NCBI GenBank assembly: GCA_040374085.1
Contig: JBEIVB010000051.1
Location: forward strand, 1-18,079
Length of the DNA stretch: 18,079 bases
Source: JBEIVB01 sp040374085
GTDB taxonomy: Bacteria; Bacteroidota; Bacteroidia; UBA4408
Direction of reading: 5' to 3'
Shown here: one piece after another, positions 6,497-14,900 of the stretch
Layout: the number at the start of each line of letters is the position of its first letter
Numbering within the stretch: the first letter of the stretch is position 1
Notes under the pieces: generated by a model
Database searches by the model: none
Seen by the model: the letters and a program-made list of their open reading frames with translations, nothing else
Told to the model about the DNA's origin: nothing
Position numbers and translations under genes: made by a program

Positions 6497-9400
6497 TTAT
6501 TGCTTGTTCCAACGAAGGGTGTAGGCATTGCCAGCACCAGCAAGGCGAATAAGGTAAAGACCGGCCGACCAATCTTCCGTCGATACATGGGCGTTTACCT
6601 GCCCATTAAGGTTCACCCAAGCCATGCGCTGGCCTTGAAGATTCAACACCTCCATCTGGGTGTATCCCGAAAGATTTTGAAGGGTAAAAGATTCTTTTCC
6701 AGGATTGGGCATCGCATAGGGCACCTCCTCATCTGAAAGAGAAGAAATTCCGGTAGGCACGCACGCCGCACAAGAACTGAAACAAACGGTTGGAACCACG
6801 ATGTTGTTGGAAACCACACTCAAACTGCGGCTGAAAACGCCCAAGCTGTCGGCCACACCGCATGCCTGTGGAACGGTTTCAAAGATGCTGGCCCCGCGAC
6901 GGAAACGGTATCTGAGGGTGCTGCCCGAATCCACAGCCAAGGTGGCCTCGTATACCATGCCGCTTTGAACGGTCATCTGAACGGCTGCCGGATTCCAGTT
7001 GTTGTATGAACCCGCCACAAAAAGACCACCCATGGTGGAAGCGTTCGCCATATCTACCCGAACGGTTACGTTGTAAGAAGGCGGCAGGTAGCAGTTCACA
7101 CAGGAACTGAAGCACACCGGCGCCAACTGGGTGTTGGCATTGGGAACAACCAATAAACGGTTAAATCCTCCAAATCCATCGGCTACTCCACATGAGGCCG
7201 GAACGCTTTCCTGATTGGCAAAGGTGTTGCCATTCAAGAATTTATATTCTATTGTAGTTGTACTGTCCAAAGAAACAATGGCTTCATACGTGTTGTTCGC
7301 CGTAAATACCATGGGCGTGGCCGTTGCACTCCAGTTGTTGAAAGAGCCGGCTAGGAACATGCCCTGAGGGCTAACGGTTTGGTTGTACATGTTCACGCGG
7401 AAGGTAACCGAAACGTTGTTGCTGCCCGCACAGTTGCTGCACGAAGAAAAACACACCACCGGCAGGGTTGCAGCAGTCTCAGGAACCACCAGCTTGCGGT
7501 TGAGTATGTTTTGGAAGGAGAATCCGCAGGAGGGCGGAACAGATTCCCACGCAGCGTTGGTGGTGTCGCTTAAGAATTTATAATACACGGTTGATGTGGT
7601 GTCGAGGGTCACGGTAGCGGTGTACACATTGTTGCCGGCGTTGCTCATAGGAGTGGCCGTGCGGCTGAAGTTGTTGAAGGTGCCCGCCAAATGAACGCCT
7701 CCGGCGCCCACGGTAGTGCCGGTCATGTTCACCTGAAAGGTAACCGCAACCAAACCAACCGCTGGGCAGTTTGAGCATTCTCCAAAGCACACCACAGGAA
7801 GCTGGCTGTCGGTTTGTGGCACAACCAACTCGCGGTCATAGGCATTAAAGGCATTGGGTACCCCGCATGCAGCAGGAACGGTTTCTTGATTGGCAAAGGT
7901 GTTGCCGTTCAAGAATTTGTATTGAACGGTGGCGGTGGTGTCCAATGCCACCACGGCCGCATACACTCCGTTGCCAACCAAGGTCATAGGTGTAGCCGTT
8001 GCACTCCAACCGTTGAAACTGCCGGCCAAATGCACGCCGTTGGTGCCCACGGTTTGCTGACTCATGTTTACCCTAAAGGTTACGTTGGCCGTGGTGATGG
8101 GAGGACAAACGGTGCAGGTTCCAAAACAAACCGCAGCCAGCGTGGCGGCCGCGCCCGGTACCGCCAATTCACGGTTCAGTACTGTTTGGTAAAGAATGCC
8201 GCATGCAGCCGGAACAGATTCCCACGATGAATTGGTGGTGTCGCTCAGAAATTTATAATAAACAGTTGCGGTTGTGTCCAACGAAACGGTGGCGGCATAC
8301 ACGTTGTTGCCCACCAGGGCCATGGGAGTTGCTGTGCGGCTGAAGTTGTTAAAGGTTCCGGCCAAATGCACTCCGCCCGATCCAATGGTTACACCGGTCA
8401 TGTTCACCTGAAAGGTTATCGGAACAAAGGTTGGGACCAGGCAATTGGTACATTCACTGTAACACACTGTTGCCAAGGTAGTGTTGCCGTTTGGAACAGG
8501 AAGCTGACGGTTGAATCCACCGAAACCATCAGGGGTTCCGCAAGTAGAAGGAACAATTTCCCAACCTGTGTTGGTGGTGTCTTTTAGGAACTTGTATTGA
8601 ACGGTTGTGGTTGTGTCGAGGTTAAGCGTTACTCCGTAGGTTGTGCCGCTAACTAAGGTAAGCGGCGTTGCGGTACGACTGAAGCCGTTGAAGGAACCGG
8701 CTAGGTGCACCCCTCCGGGGCCGGGCGCAGTGGAGCCCATGTTAACACGGAACGTAACCGCAGAAAGGGTGGGGGCAGGGCAGTTGGTGCAAGATCCAAA
8801 ACAAACCGTAGGCAAGGTTGCAGCACCGTTGGGTACCTGAAGCTGACGGTTAAACCCACCCAGCCCATTGCTTACTCCGCAAGCCGATGGCACGGTTTCA
8901 TAATTAAAAAGTGTATTGCCGTTGCAGAATTTATACTCAATGGTTTGAGTGGTATCCAAATTCACCGTAATTTCATATACACCACCGGCAAGGGCAGTGA
9001 GCTGCGATACCGATGGATCCCAACCATTGAATGTACCGCCTACGAATACGCCAAGCGGATTTACCGGGGTGCCGGTCATGTTTACCCTAAAGGTAATAGG
9101 TGTCAAGGCAGCGGCATTGCCTATGGAATAGGAATAGTTGGTTCCGCCATTGGTTTCCTGATAAAGGGTAAGCAAATCGGGGTCGTTCGCAGGTGGAATC
9201 ACACTGAAATCCCATGTACTGGTCATGGCATAATACTGTATCTGGGTTCCCTGAGGAAAGTTGGGAATGCTGGCTTGATACACGTTTCCACTTTGAAGAG
9301 ACGCCTCCACCATGTTCCAGGTGCTCCAGCCGGTACTGGTGTAGCGAACGTAAACCCGTTCCTGAGGACTCTTTGGACCGGCCAAGGTTACCGACACAAC

Positions 9401-9892
9401 CACGGGCGATTGCGCATTTACAGCCCCAGCGGCAGGACTTTGGCTAACTGCTCCGGAGGCAGCAAAAGCCACCGGCGCATTGTCGGTTTCCATCACCACT
9501 GCATTGGTACTGGCATAGCCAGAATTTTGCAAACGAACGGTGTAATGCCTACCCACCGTAGTATTGACACTTAAATAATTGTCTACGTTGCCCAACCCGG
9601 CATAAAAAACAAAAGGTGCCGGAACATTAAAGTCAACGGTGTTGAATTTCCTCCAGCGGTTGAAACCGTTGTCGGCCTCAATCACAAATTGGTCTGCAGC
9701 AGTTTGTGCCTGAACGGTAACCGATGGATAACCGTTAACGGTAGAGGTGGTCATGGGAAATCCCGGTCCATACCAGCTATTTTCCCATTCAGCGTGCAGC
9801 AAAAATTGCTGTGCCTGGGCAAATTCCAGCCCAAAGACCAGGGCGATTAACGTGAACCACGATTTTCTTCCGAAACGTATGCGTTGTTTCAT
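6497..9892 (-). CDS. Secreted protein with seven CBM48/AMPK-like modules and T9SS signal
   Basis: A 1131-residue exported protein. The signal peptide ends after Ala27 (EFAQA|Q). Residues about 28-263 are a beta-rich N-terminal region ending in a module with VYVRYTSTGWSTWN. Seven tandem modules of about 113 residues follow, starting near residues 264, 377, 491, 603, 716, 827 and 940. Each has VTFRVNM, then GGVHLAGSFNGWS, an LDTTxTVxYKF strand, ExVPxxCG, and a terminal VCFxxCxxC. The GSFNGW pattern is that of the AMPK glycogen-binding (CBM48/E-set) fold. Four conserved cysteines per module suggest disulfides and an extracellular site. Residues about 1047-1131 are a type A T9SS domain (MPNPGKESF, GLYLIRL, terminal RWNKQ). 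No catalytic domain was found, so binding of glycans or adhesion is likely but unproven. ATG at 9892 (MKQRIRF) is chosen over one 20 codons upstream because it gives a standard signal peptide. The gene has a strong terminator and diverges from the histidine kinase gene. Confidence 0.92.
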   Translation of the reverse strand: MKQRIRFGRKSWFTLIALVFGLEFAQAQQFLLHAEWENSWYGPGFPMTTSTVNGYPSVTVQAQTAADQFVIEADNGFNRWRKFNTVDFNVPAPFVFYAGLGNVDNYLSVNTTVGRHYTVRLQNSGYASTNAVVMETDNAPVAFAASGAVSQSPAAGAVNAQSPVVVSVTLAGPKSPQERVYVRYTSTGWSTWNMVEASLQSGNVYQASIPNFPQGTQIQYYAMTSTWDFSVIPPANDPDLLTLYQETNGGTNYSYSIGNAAALTPITFRVNMTGTPVNPLGVFVGGTFNGWDPSVSQLTALAGGVYEITVNLDTTQTIEYKFCNGNTLFNYETVPSACGVSNGLGGFNRQLQVPNGAATLPTVCFGSCTNCPAPTLSAVTFRVNMGSTAPGPGGVHLAGSFNGFSRTATPLTLVSGTTYGVTLNLDTTTTVQYKFLKDTTNTGWEIVPSTCGTPDGFGGFNRQLPVPNGNTTLATVCYSECTNCLVPTFVPITFQVNMTGVTIGSGGVHLAGTFNNFSRTATPMALVGNNVYAATVSLDTTATVYYKFLSDTTNSSWESVPAACGILYQTVLNRELAVPGAAATLAAVCFGTCTVCPPITTANVTFRVNMSQQTVGTNGVHLAGSFNGWSATATPMTLVGNGVYAAVVALDTTATVQYKFLNGNTFANQETVPAACGVPNAFNAYDRELVVPQTDSQLPVVCFGECSNCPAVGLVAVTFQVNMTGTTVGAGGVHLAGTFNNFSRTATPMSNAGNNVYTATVTLDTTSTVYYKFLSDTTNAAWESVPPSCGFSFQNILNRKLVVPETAATLPVVCFSSCSNCAGSNNVSVTFRVNMYNQTVSPQGMFLAGSFNNWSATATPMVFTANNTYEAIVSLDSTTTIEYKFLNGNTFANQESVPASCGVADGFGGFNRLLVVPNANTQLAPVCFSSCVNCYLPPSYNVTVRVDMANASTMGGLFVAGSYNNWNPAAVQMTVQSGMVYEATLAVDSGSTLRYRFRRGASIFETVPQACGVADSLGVFSRSLSVVSNNIVVPTVCFSSCAACVPTGISSLSDEEVPYAMPNPGKESFTLQNLSGYTQMEVLNLQGQRMAWVNLNGQVNAHVSTEDWSAGLYLIRLAGAGNAYTLRWNKQ
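6760..9105 (-). repeat. Seven tandem ~339-bp units (CBM48-like modules)
   Basis: Units recur about every 339 bp with strong DNA similarity, for example the word 'gcaaaggtgttgcc' in the units near 7220 and 7895, and 'gtgcggctgaagttgtt' near 7657 and 8335. Two subtypes are visible: modules 3 and 5 have SDTTN and GTFNNFSRTATPM, while modules 4 and 6 have NGNTFANQE and WSATATPM. The pair 3-4 therefore looks copied as a block into 5-6. Confidence 0.9.
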
Positions 9893-9961
9893 GGGGTTTT
9901 GTTTATGTTTAAGAACTGAAAGGTTTCGATTTTCAAAGTGTCGAAGATACACAATTCACGT
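9893..9961. promoter_or_regulatory. Divergent spacer between the seven-module gene and the histidine kinase gene
   Basis: Only 69 bp separate the chosen ATG codons, so the two promoters must overlap or lie back to back. On the minus strand ACTTTG, followed about 22 bases later by TAAACATA, loosely fits a -33/-7 pair of Bacteroidota type. No operator-like palindrome is obvious. Confidence 0.4.
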
Positions 9962-11959
9962 ATGCAATCTCCCCAAGAAACCAATTTTAACGATTGGCTG
10001 CAAATCCTCTGGAACCTTGGCCCATCCATGGGTCTTGTTCACGATACCGCAGGGCAAATTCTGTTTTGGCATCCCGGATGGGAGGCTTTTTTACCCAATT
10101 GCCAAACCGAGATTAAAAACATTAACGAGCTGCTGGATTTGGATGAAAACCAAAGTATGAACAATTCATATTGGGATCAACTCCAAGAAAAGGGAAGGTT
10201 TGCAGGCGATTTATGCATCCGAAACGCCTATCCGGAAACCGTCTTCTTAAGCCTCACCGCTACGAAGTTAAAAACACAGGATGCAAACATGGTTTTTCTG
10301 GTGGCAGAAAACCAAACATCCTTGCGCAAAGTGGAGCAGGAACTCGAACTCGCAACCCGCCTGAGCGACCTCAACCTAAGTCGGTTGCACAAGACCTTAA
10401 CCGATCTCCAAAAGGCCAAGCAAACGGCAGACGAATCGGTTCGTGTGAAAGAGTCGTTTCTGGCCAACATCAGCCATGAGATTCGTACACCCATGAACGG
10501 CATTTTGGGATTCTCTGAGGTGCTTTTAAAATGGATGCCCCAGGTTGCCGAGCGCAAATACCTCGAGGCCATCAAAACCTCTGCAGAAAATTTGATGACC
10601 ATCATCAACGACATTCTCGATGTGTCGAAACTCGAATCCGGTACGTTTACCCTCGATGAGTATCCCTTTGATGTGATACAAATTCTGCAGCAAATCCGGC
10701 ATTTGTTTGAGCTTAGGATTCAGGAAAAGGGATTGAAATTCAACCTCAGGATACCCGAAAAAATTCCACGTTTTCTGTATGGCGATCCAGGAAGACTCAA
10801 TCAGATTTTGGTGAACCTGGTGGGAAATGCCATCAAGTTCACCCCCAAGGGCTCCATTGGTCTGTCATTGGAAGTGCTGGAATTTCTGCCCAACGAAGTC
10901 AGGTTAAAGTTCGTGGTTTCCGATACCGGCATTGGCATTTCACAAGAGGAAATTCCAATGGTTTTCGAAACCTTCCGTCAGCTCGAAACCGGCTATCAGC
11001 GCAACTTTCAAGGATCCGGGTTAGGCCTCTCTATTTGTCGTCAATTGGTAGACATTCAAGGAGGTAAAATATGGGCCGAGTCTGAAAAAGGCGTGGGCAC
11101 TCGTTTTTACGTCGAACTCAGCTTCCCGCTGGCCAGTCCGGCTGAGATAAAAAAGCAGAAAGTCGAAAGCAGGGGAGGAGCGCTTCTGCCCCAGCGCCAG
11201 CATATTTTGGTGGCAGAAGACAATTCCATCAACACCCTTTTGGCCGCCAAGATTTTAGAGGATGCAGGGTTTGTGGTTACCCTTGCAGGAAATGGGAGGG
11301 AGGCCGTTGAGGCCTTGAAATCCAACAAACCCGATCTGGTGCTGATGGATATTCAAATGCCGGTAATGGATGGTTACGAAGCCACGCGACTCATCCGCAG
11401 CTTGCCGGGCAGCTTGGGCAGCATTCCCATTCTTGCCACTACCGCACACGCTACCGATTCGGAATCTCAAAAGTGCCTCGAAGCGGGCATGCAGGGATTT
11501 GTTTCCAAACCCTTCGTGGCCGAAGAGCTGATTCAGCGCATACTGGAGCTCACGATTCCATCCGAGCTGCCGTTTATCGCAACCACCCCAAACTCAACGC
11601 CCGAAGCCAAAAGCACCAAATCCGAATTCAACCTGGATGCACTTAAAAAGCTCGGAGGAAACGACCCTGCGTTCGAGAAAGGGATGGCTTACCTCTTCGT
11701 ACAAAAAATTCCCGAATTCGTGAAAGGCATGCGCGATGGACTCGAACAAGAAGACTGGACACAATACCGGAAAGCGGCCCACAAGGTGCTTCCCAACATT
11801 TCGATGATGGGACTGGAAAAAGAGGCCGAGACCCTAAGGCAAATTGATGAAAACAAGCTCGGAGAACAAGTGGATTGGAAACAAGAGAAGGCCTTTTTCA
11901 AGACCTTCTCTGAACGCGCATTTGCTTTGCGCGATTACCTTATTCGTACCTATCCATAA
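9962..11959 (+). CDS. Soluble hybrid sensor histidine kinase with receiver and HPt domains
   Basis: A 665-residue signalling protein. Residues about 1-120 are a degenerate PAS-like sensor region (GLVHDTAGQILFWHPGWEAFL). A coiled-coil linker follows at about 122-165. The HisKA dimerisation domain has phospho-acceptor His172 in NISHEIRTPMNG. The ATPase domain (about 270-385) has the N box NLVGNAIKFTP and the G boxes DTGIGI and GSGLGLSIC. The receiver domain (about 413-530) has acidic pair ED in LVAEDNS, phospho-acceptor Asp463 in LVLMDIQMPVMDG, and the KP lysine in FVSKPF. A C-terminal HPt domain (about 560-665) has His607 in AAHKVLPNISMMG. All phosphorelay residues are present, so it should autophosphorylate and pass phosphate His-Asp-His to an unknown partner. 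No signal peptide or membrane segment was found, so sensing is cytoplasmic. ATG at 9962 is preferred; an in-frame GTG at 9938 would add eight residues. No output regulator is adjacent; the divergent secreted-protein gene is a possible target. Confidence 0.93.
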   Translation: MQSPQETNFNDWLQILWNLGPSMGLVHDTAGQILFWHPGWEAFLPNCQTEIKNINELLDLDENQSMNNSYWDQLQEKGRFAGDLCIRNAYPETVFLSLTATKLKTQDANMVFLVAENQTSLRKVEQELELATRLSDLNLSRLHKTLTDLQKAKQTADESVRVKESFLANISHEIRTPMNGILGFSEVLLKWMPQVAERKYLEAIKTSAENLMTIINDILDVSKLESGTFTLDEYPFDVIQILQQIRHLFELRIQEKGLKFNLRIPEKIPRFLYGDPGRLNQILVNLVGNAIKFTPKGSIGLSLEVLEFLPNEVRLKFVVSDTGIGISQEEIPMVFETFRQLETGYQRNFQGSGLGLSICRQLVDIQGGKIWAESEKGVGTRFYVELSFPLASPAEIKKQKVESRGGALLPQRQHILVAEDNSINTLLAAKILEDAGFVVTLAGNGREAVEALKSNKPDLVLMDIQMPVMDGYEATRLIRSLPGSLGSIPILATTAHATDSESQKCLEAGMQGFVSKPFVAEELIQRILELTIPSELPFIATTPNSTPEAKSTKSEFNLDALKKLGGNDPAFEKGMAYLFVQKIPEFVKGMRDGLEQEDWTQYRKAAHKVLPNISMMGLEKEAETLRQIDENKLGEQVDWKQEKAFFKTFSERAFALRDYLIRTYP

Positions 11960-11974
11960 GGAGCAGCGCCGAAG

Positions 11975-14900
11975 TTATTGCTTAAACCACTTGAATTCCC
12001 AAGTTTGGTTAATGGCTTGAATTCGAACTAGATAGATTCCAGCGTTCAACTCGGTTGAGCCTTTTATCGTTTCACCTTGCACCCCAGTTTGGCCCATCAA
12101 TACCGCGCGGCCCAAGGCATCGTAAACGGCGTATGCAGCTGTGCCCGATCCTTGCAAACGGAAGCCTTCGGATGAGGGATTCGGGAAAAGGATCCAACGA
12201 ACATCTTCATCGTGGGTGGTTCCGGTTTGCAAGAAGGTGTAAGCTACAGAGGTGTCCGATGCACAGCTTCCATTGAACACCTGCACCTGATAGTTTCCAT
12301 TCGCATTCGGGGTTAGAGTAGAGGTGGTATCGGGCAATTGCACTCCATTGAAAAACCACAGGTAAGACGTGCCGGCAACCGTGCTGCCCAATACGCCTGT
12401 AGAAACTTCAACCACCGAAGGCTGTGCTGGGGCAGAAACAAAACTCACTGCAAAAGGTGCAGAGCAAGACTGACAGCCTGCAGCATTGGTGGCACAGGCA
12501 GAAAAACTGCCGGGCAAAGAGGTGCTCAGCGTGGAGCCGGTAGCTCCGTTGCTCCAGGCAATGGTTTCTCCGGCAACGGCCGGAACAACCAAGACCACGG
12601 CCGCTCCCAAACATGCAGGTAAACTGGTTTGAGTCGAAACCAACGGAAGGGCAGGGGCTGTATTCAAGGTTACGGTTACCCCATTGGAAGGTACAGAGGT
12701 GCAGCCGTTGCTCACGGTCAATATGTAGGTTCCGCTCTGCGAAACGGAAATGGATGCAGTGGTTGAACCGTTGCTCCAGGAATAAGAAACCCCACTGGCA
12801 TTGCTGCTGAGTTCAACCGAAGCCCCAGGGCACAGAGCCACAGGGCCGTTGGCGGTAACAACCGGGGTTGGAGGCGGACTCAAAGGACTGAGCACGAGGG
12901 GTGAAGAGGGAGCGCTCAAACAGCCCTGGGCACTCATAAACTGAGCGGTGAAAGTTCCAGGTTGGTAAACGGTTATGGAAGGCCCGGTTTCGCCGGAACT
13001 CCACTGCACGGTACCGCCTGTTCCCTGGGCAACCAAAACCGCACCCTGGCCCGCACAAATTACCGACGGCCCGCTTAAGGTAGGAGAGGAAGGCACCGGA
13101 AACACAGAAACAGCAAAGGGTTGTGAAGAAATGCTGGCCCCCCCGTTGCAGTATCCCACCGAAACGGTATAGCTTCCCGCTGATGAAACCACTATGCTGC
13201 TGGTGGTGGCTCCATTGCTCCACAAGTAGCTGGCGTAGCCGCTGCCTGCATCGAGCAACAAATCACTGCCGGCACAAAATCCGCTTGCCGCGGCCGAAAT
13301 AACCGGGGTTCCCGGTGTAGGTACCTGTTCCACCGAAACGGTATCGGAAGCCGAGCTGAAACAGCCGTTTCCAGCGCTTACCTGCAGCGTGAAATCACCC
13401 GCCGCGGAAACCGAAATGCTTGAAGATGTTTGTCCATTGCTCCACAAATACCCGGCATAATTTCCGGCACTTTGCAGAGTAACCGGAGTTGAACCGCAAA
13501 TAAGGGTAGACGAAGCCTGAACCACCGGAGCCTCCGGAACAGGCAAAAGACCCGTAGAAACAGTATCGGTGTTGGCAGAGCACCCAAATGAGTTGATTAC
13601 CGTTGCCCAAACAAGCATAGAACTGTTTACATACACCGTATTGTCCACAGAGCCAACCGACCAGTTGATGGCTCCTCCGGGATTGTTGAGACCGAGGGTT
13701 ACACCGGAGCCGGGGCAAAAACTCAATGGGCCACTGGCCGTTATGGGGCCGGGGGTTGGACTCGGATAAACTGTGACAGATAAGGAGGTTGATGAGGCAC
13801 TGCAGCCTGCAGCATTGGAAACGGTTAGAGAATAGTTTCCGGTTTGGTTCACAGATATGGCGGAGGTGGTTTGCCCATTGCTCCAAACATATTGAGCATA
13901 AACTTGCTGTGCAGCCAGCAAAAGGGAAGTGCCCTCGCAAAAAAGTAAGGGGCCATTGGCCACCACAATGGGCGTGGCCGGTACCGGAAGAATGGTGGCT
14001 GTTACCTGAGTGCGCACATCGCTGCTGCACCCCTGAGCGGTAATCAATCCAACATAATAGTTGGCGCTTGCGGAAAGCACAGGGGTGGTAAAGGTGTTTT
14101 GTGAACCCAAAACAGAACCTCCAATGGATCCGGCAAACCATTGGTAGGTTTGACCCCCTGAAGCACCCGAAGCAGAGAGGGTAACACTGCCTGACCCACA
14201 AAGACTGGCGCCGGTAACGGTAGGACTGCCCGGAATCGGATGAACCGTGATGGCAATCGGAGTCCGAACCGAAGAAATGCAACCGTTTGCTCCAACAACT
14301 TCCGCATAAACCGTTTGGTTAGACGATACGGTTAACGAAATTTGTCCAATAGATTGACTTTGAATAAGTTGTCCTCCTGTTAACTGATCATACAATGCAT
14401 ACGATTGTCCGGTAGTTGCACCGGAAAGGTTCAGGGTAACGGTCCCCGGACCACAACGGCTTACAGCGTTGCCAAGCACTTGGGCAGGCAACGTTAGGAT
14501 GACCGCCTGCACACTGTCGCGCTGGCTTATGCATCCGTTGGCATCCTGAGCCTGCAGGAAAAACCAGGTTGATTGGGTCAACGTGGGCGTTTGATAAGCA
14601 GCACCGCTCCCCAAAAGGCTGCCGCCCGAGGCTTGGGCAAACCATTGAACCGTGCTGGCTCCAGATACTTGGGCGGTCAGGGTGAGGGTTCCGGCACCAC
14701 AACGGCTCAACGAGGCAGCGCTGGGTGCTGCTGGTGGTACATTTACCGTAGCTACCACCGGAACAATGGGGCCAAGACATCCGCCATCACCCGAAAGCGC
14801 CACAAAGTAGGTTCGGGTTTGAGTGAGCACGCCCGTGGTGTAGGTTGCGGCAATGGCGCCTACAATGAGACTGTCTGGGTTGTTGGCTGTAAACCATTGG

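Noticed and set aside
6760..9105. CRISPR-like or mobile-element repeat array
   Set aside because: The units are long (about 339 bp), contiguous, in frame and diverged at third positions, so they are coding domain repeats.
8705..9574. Plus-strand open frame of 289 codons
   Set aside because: It lies antisense within the seven-module secreted protein. Its sequence has no recognisable domain; the repeats simply keep the opposite frame open.
13395..14282. Minus-strand open frame of 295 codons
   Set aside because: It is an out-of-frame reading of the Ig-like modules of the giant secreted protein, rich in Cys, His and Arg, with no signal peptide or motif.
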